Assembly: GCF_025146565.1 (NCBI RefSeq)
Contig: NZ_CP102258.1
Span: 1,954,001 to 2,018,000, forward strand
From: Bacteroides eggerthii
GTDB lineage: Bacteria; Bacteroidota; Bacteroidia; Bacteroidales; Bacteroidaceae
Direction of reading: 5' to 3'
Length of the DNA stretch: 64,000 nucleotides
Below the pieces are notes generated by a model. The model did no database searches. It worked only from the letters and a program-made list of their open reading frames with translations, and was not told the origin of the DNA. A program made the translations under genes and the position numbers. How positions within the stretch are numbered: the stretch's first letter is position 1; each line of letters starts with the position of its first letter. Shown here piece by piece: positions 8,218 through 21,600 of the stretch.

Positions 8218-10164
8218 ATGGTAAAACATATCTTGTTTTTTTGTGTGTTCGTTTGGGTAAGTACGTTTGCATTTGGCAAAGAAAGTAAGTTGTATGGTCC
8301 GGACGGGAAATTGTGTGTTATTGTGTCGGATGAAGGGGGAATGCCTTCTTACAGTGTGTTATATGAAGGTGTCACTTTCCTTCAGAAATCTCCATTAGGA
8401 ATCGAAACAAATCTTGGGGATTTTACTCAGCAGATGGCATTAACTAACGTTGGTCAGCTTTCATCTGTCAATGAAGAATATCAGCTTCTTACGATTAAGA
8501 ATAGTAATCCGCAATATCAGGCAAATGTGCAGACTTACACATTCTCCAAAGAAGGAAAAAAGATATATGATATCGTTTTTCAAGTTAGCAATCATGACAT
8601 AGCATTTAAATATCGGATTTATCCACAAGGCAATACATTGTGTTGTATTGTAAAGAAAGAGGCTACAGGATTTGTGCTTCCCAAGGGCAGTACGACTTTC
8701 CTTTGTCCGCAGGCAGCGCCGATGGGGGGATTTGCAAGGACATCTCCCAGTTATGAAACAAGTTATACAGTGGACGATGTGATAGGGAAGAACGGTTGGG
8801 GGAATGGTTATACTTTTCCTTGTCTGTTCAAGAATGAAGATAAAGGTTGGGTATTGATTTCAGAAACCGGAGTAAGTAGCGCTTATTGCGGAAGCCGCTT
8901 GTTGGGAAAAGAAAATGGATTGTACACAATCGGTTTTCCACAAGAAGGTGAATATAATGGAAATGGAACAGTATCACCGGGTATGGCCTTGCCGGGTGAA
9001 ACTCCTTGGCGTACTGTCACTGTTGGGAGAACATTGGCGCCAATAGTGGAAACTACTGTTATGTTTGATGTGGTAAAACCGTTATATGAAGCTTCGCAGG
9101 AATTCCAGTATGGATGCGGTACATGGAGTTGGATTATTGGTGGTGATAATAGCATGAACTATGATGAACAAAAACGCTATATTGACTTTAGTGCGGATAT
9201 GGGTTATAGTTCCGTATTGGTCGATGCGCTATGGGATAGCTGGGTAGGACGGGACAAGATAGCTGAATTGGCTGATTATGCTGCATCTAAAGGGGTGGCA
9301 CTTTATCTTTGGTATAACTCCAACGGGTATTGGAATGATGCTCCTCAATCTCCGAGAGGCATTATGAATAATACAATTATGCGCCGGAAAGAAATGAAAT
9401 GGATGCAAAGTATAGGTATACGAGGAATAAAAGTTGATTTTATCGGCAGTGACAAGCAGGTAACCATGCAGCTTTATGAAGATATTCTTGCAGATGCCAA
9501 TGATTATGGACTGATGGTTATTTTCCATGGTTGTACACTACCTCGCGGATGGGAACGGATGTATCCTAATTTTGTAGCTTGTGAAGCTGTACTTGCCAGT
9601 GAAAATCTGCATTTCTCTCAGGGCAGTTGTGATGCTGAATCATTCAATGCTTGTTTACACCCGTTTATACGCAATACGGTGGGAAGTATGGATTTTGGTG
9701 GCAGCGCTTTGAATAAATATTATAATGCAGGGAATAAACCGGGTGGCAGCCGTCGTGTTACTTCCGATGTGTTTGCATTGGCTACGGCTGTCCTATTTCA
9801 AAGTCCTGTACAGCATTTCGCTTTAGCTCCTAATAATTTGACTGATGCCCCTGTTTGGGCTATGGACTTTATGAAGACCGTTCCTTCAGTTTGGGACGAG
9901 GTGAAGTTTATCGACGGTTATCCGGGAAAATACATTTTGCTTGCCCGTCGCCATGCGGATACTTGGTACATTGCCGGAGTAAATGCGCAAAAAGAGCCAT
10001 TGAAGTTAAAAGTAAAACTTCCTATGATTGAAGCAGGAAAAGAAGTGAAAGTTTATAGCGATAATAAAGATTTAGAGGGAGATTTGCAGACTGTAAAATT
10101 AAACAAAAGGCAAGAAGTGCAAATCACTATTCCTTGCAATGGCGGAATGGTGATAATTGGCTGA
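8218..10164 (+). CDS. GH97 glycosidase, probably a retaining alpha-galactosidase-like member
   Basis: This 648-residue protein has a signal peptide (first ~20 residues ending AFG). Family GH97 comprises a beta-super-sandwich, a (beta/alpha)8 barrel and a C-terminal beta domain, and this length fits. In the barrel, IKVDFIGSDK places an Asp (Asp407) where retaining GH97 enzymes have their nucleophile, and VACEAVLASEN (Glu456) is the acid/base candidate. Inverting SusB-type members use glutamates as base instead, so a retaining alpha-galactosidase-type mechanism is favoured. In a xylan locus it could remove alpha-galactose caps. It is the first gene of a four-gene + operon, with 63 nt before the CE15-GH8 gene. 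Confidence 0.85.
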   Translation: MVKHILFFCVFVWVSTFAFGKESKLYGPDGKLCVIVSDEGGMPSYSVLYEGVTFLQKSPLGIETNLGDFTQQMALTNVGQLSSVNEEYQLLTIKNSNPQYQANVQTYTFSKEGKKIYDIVFQVSNHDIAFKYRIYPQGNTLCCIVKKEATGFVLPKGSTTFLCPQAAPMGGFARTSPSYETSYTVDDVIGKNGWGNGYTFPCLFKNEDKGWVLISETGVSSAYCGSRLLGKENGLYTIGFPQEGEYNGNGTVSPGMALPGETPWRTVTVGRTLAPIVETTVMFDVVKPLYEASQEFQYGCGTWSWIIGGDNSMNYDEQKRYIDFSADMGYSSVLVDALWDSWVGRDKIAELADYAASKGVALYLWYNSNGYWNDAPQSPRGIMNNTIMRRKEMKWMQSIGIRGIKVDFIGSDKQVTMQLYEDILADANDYGLMVIFHGCTLPRGWERMYPNFVACEAVLASENLHFSQGSCDAESFNACLHPFIRNTVGSMDFGGSALNKYYNAGNKPGGSRRVTSDVFALATAVLFQSPVQHFALAPNNLTDAPVWAMDFMKTVPSVWDEVKFIDGYPGKYILLARRHADTWYIAGVNAQKEPLKLKVKLPMIEAGKEVKVYSDNKDLEGDLQTVKLNKRQEVQITIPCNGGMVIIG

Positions 10165-10227
10165 TATTCCCTTGCTATATCATTTCTTTAAAAAGTAGAG
10201 GCATGTTACCTTAAAAAATTACATATT

Positions 10228-12669
10228 ATGGCAAACACAAAAAAAACGAGAATTACTTTAGTTGCTTTGTTATTATCTCAGATGATGACTTTCGGGCAAA
10301 CAGCGATACCTTTGGTCTATGACAAAGAATGTGCAAATGACAACTTTCGTGTTCCCGAGATGCCTGCAATAGACAAATTGCCGGAGATAACTACTCTTCC
10401 GGATCCTTTTGCATGGGCTGATGGAAGCGGGCGTTCAACAGACTTCAAGGATTGGGAACGTCATCGTTTTGAGATAGCCCGTCAATTACAACATTATGAA
10501 TTGGGGATGAAGCCGGTTGTCTCAAAGGATAGTATAGAGGCTACTTTAATTAACGATACGCTGCGGGTTGTTGTACATGAGAATGGTGAGACGCTGCTAT
10601 TGACGGCTCCTATCAAGTATCCTGAGGGCAATGGCCCTTTTCCTGCTATTATTGGGATTGGCAGACCCACAGGTTCTCTTCCGGTACAGTTGTTTGATAA
10701 AAGGAGAATCGCACAGATTACATTTAATTTCACACAGGTCATGTCTCATACACAAAAGCGTGGTAATGAGCCGATAAATCGTTTATATCCAGATCAAACG
10801 GATATGGGGGCTTACTGTGCATGGCCATGGGGGATCAGCCGATTGATTGATGGGTTGGAAAAGGTTGGAAAAAAATCGCGTATCGATCTTTCACATTTGG
10901 CAGTATCCGGTTGTTCATTTGCCGGTAAAATGGCATTGTTTGCAGGTGCTTTTGATGAGCGTATTGCGTTGACTATCGCCCAAGAACCCGGAGGCGGAGG
11001 GGTTGATGCTTGGCGTGTTTCGGAAACCTTAGGAAATGTGGAAACTTTGGGGCGTACCAGTTATGCATGGTTTTTGGAGAGTATGCGCCAGTTTGCAGGT
11101 AAGAATGTAAATCGGTTGCCGATTGATCATCATGAACTGGCAGCATTGATTGCTCCTCGTGCTTTGCTGGTACTTGGAAATACAGATTATGAATGGTTGG
11201 CAGAAGAGTCGAACTACGTATCTTGTCAGGCTGCACGAATGGTATGGAAGGCTTTTGGCATAGAAGATCGTATGGGCTTTTCTATTCAGGGAGGTCATAT
11301 GCATTGTATGTTGCCGGAGAGTCAGTATCCGGAAGTGGAAGCTTTTATTGATAAATTTCTGTTGGGTAAAACAGACGTAGATACCTTTGTTTCGAAAGCG
11401 GATATGTTTGAGGATGTGGACTATTTGAAATGGATGCCTTGGGCAAATGAGATAGAACGTTTAGGCGAAGAGAGGCTGCCCTATACCAAAGGTGCTTTTG
11501 CAACGAGACGCTATCGTAATCTCTTTGCGGAATTGGGCTATAAGCAAAAGGACATTGATAAAAAGTTGAAATCGGTATTCGAAAGTGTTTTTTATGGACC
11601 GGATAAGGTCTATTTTGAAGTGGGGGATTCAATGGCTTATATCAGCGACATAAAAAATCATGATGTACGTACAGAGGGAATGTCTTATGGATTGATGATT
11701 GCCGTTCAGTTTGATAGGAAAGATATTTTTGATCGTTTGTGGCGATGGGGCAAGAAATATATGCAGCATCAGGAGGGACCGCTGAAAGGTTATTTTGCAT
11801 GGAGCTGTAAGACGGACGGCACGCGTAATGCTCAAGGACCGGCGTCCGATGGGGAACTTTATTATGTAACATCACTTATTTTTGCTTCTAATCGTTGGGG
11901 TAATTCAACGGGAATTAATTATCTTGCCGAGGCTCAAAACATATTGGATTGCTCGATGCAGAAAATAGGTATGGAGCGTGTTGCCCCTTTGATTAATTTG
12001 GAACATCAGTTGATAACATTTACGCCGGATCCTTTTGGAGGAAGGTTTACGGATCCTTCTTACCATGTTCCCGCATTTTATGAGGTATGGGCCAGGTGGG
12101 CAGAAGACGGCAGGAGCGAATTCTGGCGGGCGTGTGCCCGGAAAAGTCGTGAATATTTGCATAAAAGTATTCACCCTGTAACAGGGCTTAATCCTGATTA
12201 TAATAACTATGATGGCACATTGCTTGGCAGTAAACGGGTTATAGGAGATGCTTTTCGTTTTGATTCATGGCGTGTACCTATGAATATAGCATTGGATTAT
12301 TCATGGGCATGTGCGGACAGAAAATGGCAGCAAGAATATGGAAATAAGATACAAAACTTTTTTTATTCCCAAGGTATAGATAGCTTTGTAGATCAATACA
12401 ATGTAGATGGTACAACGGTGACAGAACTGCTGGGTGCCGGAGGGTATAAGAAATTGAGACATTCTTTGGGACTGGTTGCTACTACTGCTGCGGTCTCATT
12501 GGTTTGTACACATGATAAGAGCCGGGAGTTTGTCGATCGTTTATGGAATGTCAAACACGTGCCTTACGATGACGGTTATTTTGACGCTTATTATGACGGA
12601 CTACTTCGTTTGTTTGCTTTTATGCATTTGAGCGGGAACTATCGGATTATATTTCCTCAAGGACATTAA
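10228..12669 (+). CDS. CE15 glucuronoyl esterase fused to a GH8 reducing-end xylosidase
   Basis: This 813-residue secreted protein has two catalytic parts. The CE15 domain (about 30-390) has the nucleophile in GCSFAGK (Ser230), Glu253 in AQEPGG and His359 in HMHC; it should cleave the ester between 4-O-methyl-glucuronic acid on xylan and lignin alcohols. The GH8 domain (about 410-805) has the general acid in RTEGMSYG (Glu483) and the segment FRFDSWRVPMN. It resembles reducing-end xylose-releasing exo-oligoxylanases (Rex). A CE15-Rex8 fusion from Bacteroides eggerthii has been characterised. The usual GCSRxGK motif has Arg after the Ser; here it is Phe. Only 24 nt separate it from the next gene. 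Confidence 0.9.
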   Translation: MANTKKTRITLVALLLSQMMTFGQTAIPLVYDKECANDNFRVPEMPAIDKLPEITTLPDPFAWADGSGRSTDFKDWERHRFEIARQLQHYELGMKPVVSKDSIEATLINDTLRVVVHENGETLLLTAPIKYPEGNGPFPAIIGIGRPTGSLPVQLFDKRRIAQITFNFTQVMSHTQKRGNEPINRLYPDQTDMGAYCAWPWGISRLIDGLEKVGKKSRIDLSHLAVSGCSFAGKMALFAGAFDERIALTIAQEPGGGGVDAWRVSETLGNVETLGRTSYAWFLESMRQFAGKNVNRLPIDHHELAALIAPRALLVLGNTDYEWLAEESNYVSCQAARMVWKAFGIEDRMGFSIQGGHMHCMLPESQYPEVEAFIDKFLLGKTDVDTFVSKADMFEDVDYLKWMPWANEIERLGEERLPYTKGAFATRRYRNLFAELGYKQKDIDKKLKSVFESVFYGPDKVYFEVGDSMAYISDIKNHDVRTEGMSYGLMIAVQFDRKDIFDRLWRWGKKYMQHQEGPLKGYFAWSCKTDGTRNAQGPASDGELYYVTSLIFASNRWGNSTGINYLAEAQNILDCSMQKIGMERVAPLINLEHQLITFTPDPFGGRFTDPSYHVPAFYEVWARWAEDGRSEFWRACARKSREYLHKSIHPVTGLNPDYNNYDGTLLGSKRVIGDAFRFDSWRVPMNIALDYSWACADRKWQQEYGNKIQNFFYSQGIDSFVDQYNVDGTTVTELLGAGGYKKLRHSLGLVATTAAVSLVCTHDKSREFVDRLWNVKHVPYDDGYFDAYYDGLLRLFAFMHLSGNYRIIFPQGH

Positions 12670-12684
12670 TTATTATAAAATTGA

Positions 12685-15945
<3,261 letters not shown>

Positions 15946-16036
15946 TAATGCGCTGTAAACATAAATAATTGTTTATAAATTAAGGGGGAACTGTAAATTC
16001 CTCACTGTTACATATGATAAATAAAGAATTCACATT

Positions 16037-18619
16037 ATGAAAATGAAAAAAAGTTTGGGGCTGTTATTACTTTCCGTTTTGTGTTTGAATGCAGGGGCCA
16101 TAGATAATAAGGGGATAACCTTTAGCCAATTGGCTTCCGACCGTTTTACGCTTGTGGAAAATGGAGCGCCCAATGCCATATTGATAGATGAGCAGGAAGA
16201 TGCCGGTGTGATGATAGCGGCAAAAAATCTTCAGAACGATTTTAAGCTGGTAACCGGTAAGACTGCTGATTTGCAGTTCGAGCCGGGTGCCAAGCGTATG
16301 GTTATAGTGGGCACTCTTAGAAGCCGTTATATCAAAGAACTGGTGAAATCGAAGAAGATAGACGCTTCATTGCTGAACGGTAAGAATGAAAAATATTTGA
16401 TGACGGTAGTGTCTGCTCCTTTAAAGGATGTGGAAGAAGCGTTGGTCATTGCAGGAAGTGACAAGCGCGGAACAATTTACGGAGTATACGAGCTTTCAGA
16501 ACAGATAGGTGTTTCTCCTTGGTATGACTGGGCTGATGTACCGGTGGTTCCTCAGCAGAATTTGTCTATTGTTCGTGGAAGCTATACGGCGGGCGAGCCG
16601 GCTGTGAAGTATCGTGGCATTTTCTTGAATGATGAGGCCCCTTGTTTGACAGGTTGGGTGAAACATACTTATGGCACGAACTATGGCGATCATCGTTTCT
16701 ATGCACGTGTGTTTGAACTTATTTTGCGTCTGCGCGGTAACTTTATGTGGCCTGCGATGTGGGGTTGGAGCTTCTATGCGGATGATCCGGAAAACAGCAA
16801 GACGGCCAATGAAATGGGAGTTATTATGGGTACATCCCACCATGAACCTATGGCGCGCAATCATCAGGAGTGGGCGAGAAAACGTAAAGAGTATGGTGCG
16901 TGGGATTATGCTTCCAACCAGAAAGTGATTGACCGCTTTTTTCGTGAAGGCATTGAACGTGCCGTTGATACGGAGGACTTGATAACTATCGGTATGCGGG
17001 GAGATGGCGATACACCTATGGGTGGAAAAGAAGGAGAGGATGATAAATATGTATCGCGCGACAAAGAGAATATGCGTTTAATGGAAAAGATTTTCAAGAA
17101 CCAACGGCGCATCATTAAGGAAGTGACGGGGAAGGCTCCGGAAAAACGTCCGCAGGTATGGGCTTTGTATAAAGAAGTGCAGCGTTTTTATGACATGGGG
17201 CTCAGAGTACCCGATGATGTGATCATGCTGTTGAGCGATGATAATTGGGGAAATGTACGTCGTTTGCCGAATCCGGAAGAAAGAAAACGTCCCGGAGGTT
17301 GGGGTATTTATTATCATGTGGACTATGTGGGAGCACCCCGAAACACAAAATGGCTCAATGTGACTCCGATTCAGAATATGTGGGAACAATTGCAGTTGAC
17401 CTACGATTATGGAGTTGACAAGCTGTGGGTACTTAACGTCGGCGACTTGAAACCGATGGAATATCCCATCACTTTATTCCTCGACATGGCTTGGAATCCC
17501 AAACGCTATACGGTTGATAACCTGTTGGATCATCCACGTCAATTCTGCGCCCAGCAGTTTGGTGAAGAGCAGGCGGACGAGGCTATGCGCATTTTGAATT
17601 TATATAGTAAATATGCCGGTAGAGTTACTGCTGAAATGCTTGACCGCAAGACTTACAATCTGGAGACCGGAGAGTGGAAGCAGGTTTCTGATGAGTTTAT
17701 TAAGCTCGAAGCGGAAGCGTTGCGCCAGTATACGGCACTCAAACCGGAATATAAGGATGCTTATAAGCAACTGATTCTTTTCCCTGTGCAGGCAATGGCC
17801 AATTTGTATGAGATGTACTATGCGCAAGCTATGAACCATAAGCTTTACAAGGAGAATAATCCGCAGGCAAATTATTGGGCCGACAAGGTTGAACAGACTT
17901 TTAAGCGTGACAAGGACTTGTGCGATGACTACAACAATGTGATGTCGGGAGGTAAATGGAAAAACATGATGATACAGAAGCACATCGGTTATACTTCGTG
18001 GAATGATAATTTCCCGGCAGATAAGCAGCCGGAGGTATATCGCATCGAAGAACCGGAAAATGCTGTGGGGGGATATGTTTTCAAATCCTCGGACGGTGTA
18101 GTGGCAATGGAAGCCGAACACTATTTTGAGAAGAAGGACGCTGACGAGGCACAATGGACGGTTATTCCTTATATGGGACGTACATTGAGCGGTATGGCGT
18201 TGATGCCTTACACTAAAGATGTTGCCGGTGCTTCCCTTTCTTATAAAATGGAAATACCCAAAGATATTACGGAAGTAACTGTCCACATTGTGGTGAAATC
18301 AACACTGGCATTTCACGATATAAAAGGGCATAAATATGAAGTGGGCTTTAACGGCGGCAATGTAGAAACAATTAATTTCAATGCCAATTTGAATGAAGAA
18401 CCGGAGAATGTGTACACAGCTTTATACCCCACAGTTGCCCGAAGAGTGGTTGAAAGTAAGGTGAAACTGGAGTTACCGGCACCGCAGAATGGGTTGCAGA
18501 CCCTTACATTGAAACCTTTGGATCCGGGAATTGTATTTGAGAAGATCGTGGTGGATTTTGGCGGCTACCGGAAAACTTATTTATTTATGAATGAGTCTCC
18601 TTGTCAGAGAGACAAATAA
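16037..18619 (+). CDS. GH115 xylan alpha-1,2-glucuronidase, copy 1
   Basis: This 860-residue protein has a signal peptide (KSLGLLLLSVLCLNAGA). GH115 enzymes remove (4-O-methyl-)glucuronic acid from internal xyloses of long xylan. Family hallmarks are visible: AGSDKRGTIYGVYELSEQ in the N-terminal domain, GNFMWPAMW, GTSHHEPM, GMRGDGD, ALYKEVQ and DDNWGN in the barrel, and a C-terminal beta domain. It is the last gene of the GH97 operon, 91 nt after CE6-GH95, and is followed by a strong terminator. A second, diverged GH115 lies at 36881-39340; this copy is about 40 residues longer. Confidence 0.92.
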   Translation: MKMKKSLGLLLLSVLCLNAGAIDNKGITFSQLASDRFTLVENGAPNAILIDEQEDAGVMIAAKNLQNDFKLVTGKTADLQFEPGAKRMVIVGTLRSRYIKELVKSKKIDASLLNGKNEKYLMTVVSAPLKDVEEALVIAGSDKRGTIYGVYELSEQIGVSPWYDWADVPVVPQQNLSIVRGSYTAGEPAVKYRGIFLNDEAPCLTGWVKHTYGTNYGDHRFYARVFELILRLRGNFMWPAMWGWSFYADDPENSKTANEMGVIMGTSHHEPMARNHQEWARKRKEYGAWDYASNQKVIDRFFREGIERAVDTEDLITIGMRGDGDTPMGGKEGEDDKYVSRDKENMRLMEKIFKNQRRIIKEVTGKAPEKRPQVWALYKEVQRFYDMGLRVPDDVIMLLSDDNWGNVRRLPNPEERKRPGGWGIYYHVDYVGAPRNTKWLNVTPIQNMWEQLQLTYDYGVDKLWVLNVGDLKPMEYPITLFLDMAWNPKRYTVDNLLDHPRQFCAQQFGEEQADEAMRILNLYSKYAGRVTAEMLDRKTYNLETGEWKQVSDEFIKLEAEALRQYTALKPEYKDAYKQLILFPVQAMANLYEMYYAQAMNHKLYKENNPQANYWADKVEQTFKRDKDLCDDYNNVMSGGKWKNMMIQKHIGYTSWNDNFPADKQPEVYRIEEPENAVGGYVFKSSDGVVAMEAEHYFEKKDADEAQWTVIPYMGRTLSGMALMPYTKDVAGASLSYKMEIPKDITEVTVHIVVKSTLAFHDIKGHKYEVGFNGGNVETINFNANLNEEPENVYTALYPTVARRVVESKVKLELPAPQNGLQTLTLKPLDPGIVFEKIVVDFGGYRKTYLFMNESPCQRDK

Positions 18620-18654
18620 AGAGACTCTTAAACACAAGGTCTTTTAGACAGATG

Positions 18655-18685
18655 AAGGGGTTGTTTCTGAATGAAACAACCCCTT
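18655..18685. terminator. Bidirectional terminator hairpin
   Basis: Arms 18655-18667 and 18673-18685 form a perfect 13-bp stem (AAGGGGTTGTTTC and its complement) with a 5-nt loop. It lies between the convergent GH115 (+) and HTCS2 (-) stops, so it can end both transcripts. Confidence 0.8.
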
Positions 18686-18694
18686 TCATTTGTA

Positions 18695-21600
18695 TCACTC
18701 TGTGTCGGAAGATGCCGATGCTGCATTCTGTTCCATATAGGCAGTAGGCGTCATTCCGTATAACTCTTTGAAGGCGGTTGAGAAATAGGCAACGTTGGTG
18801 AAACCTGTCAGGGCTGCAACTTCATTGATGCTTTGGCGTTTGCTTGCCAGCAGGCTTGCTGCTTGTTTCAGCCGGAGGTTGCGTATCAAGTCGCGAGTGG
18901 ACTGGTTGGTCAGCTCTTTCAGTTTACGGTGCAGATGGACGCGGCTGATGCCTACGGTTTCAGCTACCATTTCGACACTCAGTTCCGGGTTGGCTATATT
19001 GTCATTGATAACTTTCATAATGCGGTCCAATAGGCGTTCATCCGGTGATTCTATCTCTAATTTCTGGATTCGCTCTTTTTGTGCCTGGCTGCCCTGGAAA
19101 TTGTTTCTCAGTCTTTCCCGGCTCTTGATCAGGTTGACAGCGCTTTGCCGGAGTATTTCAATGCTGAAAGGTTTCGTTATATAGGCATCGGCCCCTATGC
19201 TGAGTCCTTCCAGATTATCTTCTTCACGACTTTTGGCTGTGAGCAGGATAACGGGAATGTGGTTGATATTAATGTTCTGTTTCACTTTTGAGCAGAGAGT
19301 CATACCGTCCATTTCGGGCATCATGATGTCACTGATAATTAAATCAGGAGCTTTTTTGAGAATCTGTGTAAATGCTTCTTTGCCATTGCAGCACTCTTGC
19401 ATGTGAAAGTCGCGCCCCAGTTCCCGGCAGATGTAGCGGCGTATTTCATCATCATCTTCCACGATTAGTACGCGATACTTGGATTTTGAGCGTGTTTTCG
19501 GGGATGCTTCTATAAGCGGTGGTGTGGGCAACGCCGTAGTTATGTGTACGGAATCCTGCTTAATGGCTGAATTGTCTATCTCTTCCGGTTTGAGATGTTC
19601 CTTTCCTAAGGGCAGACGGACGATGAAACGGCATCCGGAGGTTCCTTGATTGTTCTCAACGGTGATGCTGCCATGATGCAGCTCTACCAGTGAGCGGGTG
19701 AGATGCAGCCCGATTCCCGTACCTATGTTTGAGTTGTTTTGGCTGTTGCGTATCTGATAAAAGCGGTCGAAGATACGTTCTAATTCGGTTTCATTGATGC
19801 CGATTCCGTCATCTTCTATACTGATTTCGAAATAGTGGCTCAACGCTTTCTCAGCGGCATCCGGATCATTGCCGGTGCGTAAGCGGATTTGTATGTTACC
19901 ATTTTCCGGTGTGAATTTGAATGCGTTGGAGAGTATATTCAAGATAACCTTATCGAAGTTCTTCGGGTCTATCCATGCTTTCAGTTCTTTCACTTCGGAA
20001 TGAAAGGCCAGTTTGATATGTTTGGTGTTGGCTTGGTAGGCAAATGTATAATGCAAGTCCTGTATGAAGCTCACGATATCCGTTTCCTGGAACTTGAGTT
20101 GCATCTGGCCTTTGTCTATTTTTCGGATGTCCATAAGTTGGTTGACGAGGCGCAGAAGGCGTTCGGCGTTGCGGTAGATTATATTGTAACTTTGCTGGCG
20201 TTCCGTATCGGAGTCCGTTGCCATTAGTTTTTGCAACGGACTTATGATGAGCGACATCGGGGTGCGTATCTCGTGGGAGATGTTGATGAAGAACTGTAAC
20301 TTGGCCTCATTCAGTTGCTCGGCATGTATATGTTCCAGCATTTCCTGGCGTGCGCGATACCGTTGGCGTATTTGCACTATGATGAAAATGGCGATGATGG
20401 CAGCCGCCAGGCAATATATGGTTTTTGCCCACCATGAGACATACCAGGGCGGGGAAATGATAATAGTCAGTTTTTTTATTTCGGAATAGGAATTATAGTC
20501 CCTTGCCTTTACTTGGAAGTGATAAGTGCCCGGTGTCAGTTCGCTGAATGATATTCGGTTGACACCGGACTGCAGATTCACCCATGTATTGCTGTTGAAT
20601 GTATAGGAATAGCTGATGCGCTCAGGACTGTAAAACTCCATGGCAGAGAGTTCGATGCTGAACGAGTTGTCTTTGTGCGACAGGTGGAACTTGTCGGAAT
20701 TCGTCACAGAGGTTGTGACAATATCGTAGCGTCCGGATTTCATGCCCAATCTTACCGCTTTATCGTGCACGTAAAAGTCTGTGATGCGTATTTCCGGGTT
20801 TTTGTTGGGGCTTGTGATTTCTCCGGGGTTAAAGTAGGTAATACCACTGGTGCTTCCAAAGATAATTTCTCCTTGGGTGCTGGCAAATGATACCCCTTTG
20901 CTGAATTCATTTCCTTGCAGGCCGTCGCTTGCATAGAAATTGACAAATGTTTGTGTACCGGGATTGAAGCGGGATATGCCGAAGTTCGTACTTATCCATA
21001 GGTTACCGTTGGCGTCTCCCTCGATGGCAGAAATGGAATTGCTGGGAAGGCCGTCGGATATGGTATATTCCCTGACTTTCTGTGTTTGGGGATTTAATTG
21101 CTTCAGTCCCTGTGAGGTTCCCACCCAGATGTTGTGATGCAAATCCTCATAAAGTGCATAAATCACATCGCCTTGCAGCAGTCTGTTTATCTCGTAAGTG
21201 GAGACGAAATCCATTGTTGGGATGTCGAGACAGCCTAAACCGTCATAGGTGCCAATGTAAAGTTTGTCGTTTGTACTACACAGCAGACAGTTAATCCATG
21301 AATTGTGTAGTATATTACTTAAAGGACGGTATTCAAAACCGTTTGCGGTACTGGGGCAGCGGTATATTTCTTTGGTGTCCAGATTGATACGGTAAAGTCC
21401 TGCTCCCATAGCGCCTACCCAAAGCTGCCTGTGTTTGTCTTCAATGATACTGTATATGCTTTGTACCGGTTTTTGGTCTTTATCCGGCAGATAGATGTAT
21501 TCACAATGTCCGGTCTGAGGATTCAGTCTGGCAAGTCCGTCGCGGTACGAACCTATCCACAGGTTTCGGTCCGAGTCCTCGCAGATGCTCATAATGGTGG

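Noticed and set aside
10203..10211. ATGTTACCT before the CE15-GH8 gene
   Set aside because: It lies 16 nt from the start codon, leaving no room for a -7 box 29 nt downstream, and has no partner 21 bp away.
16005..16013. CTGTTACAT before the GH115 gene
   Set aside because: Too close to the start codon at 16037 and no repeat at 21 bp; probably chance.
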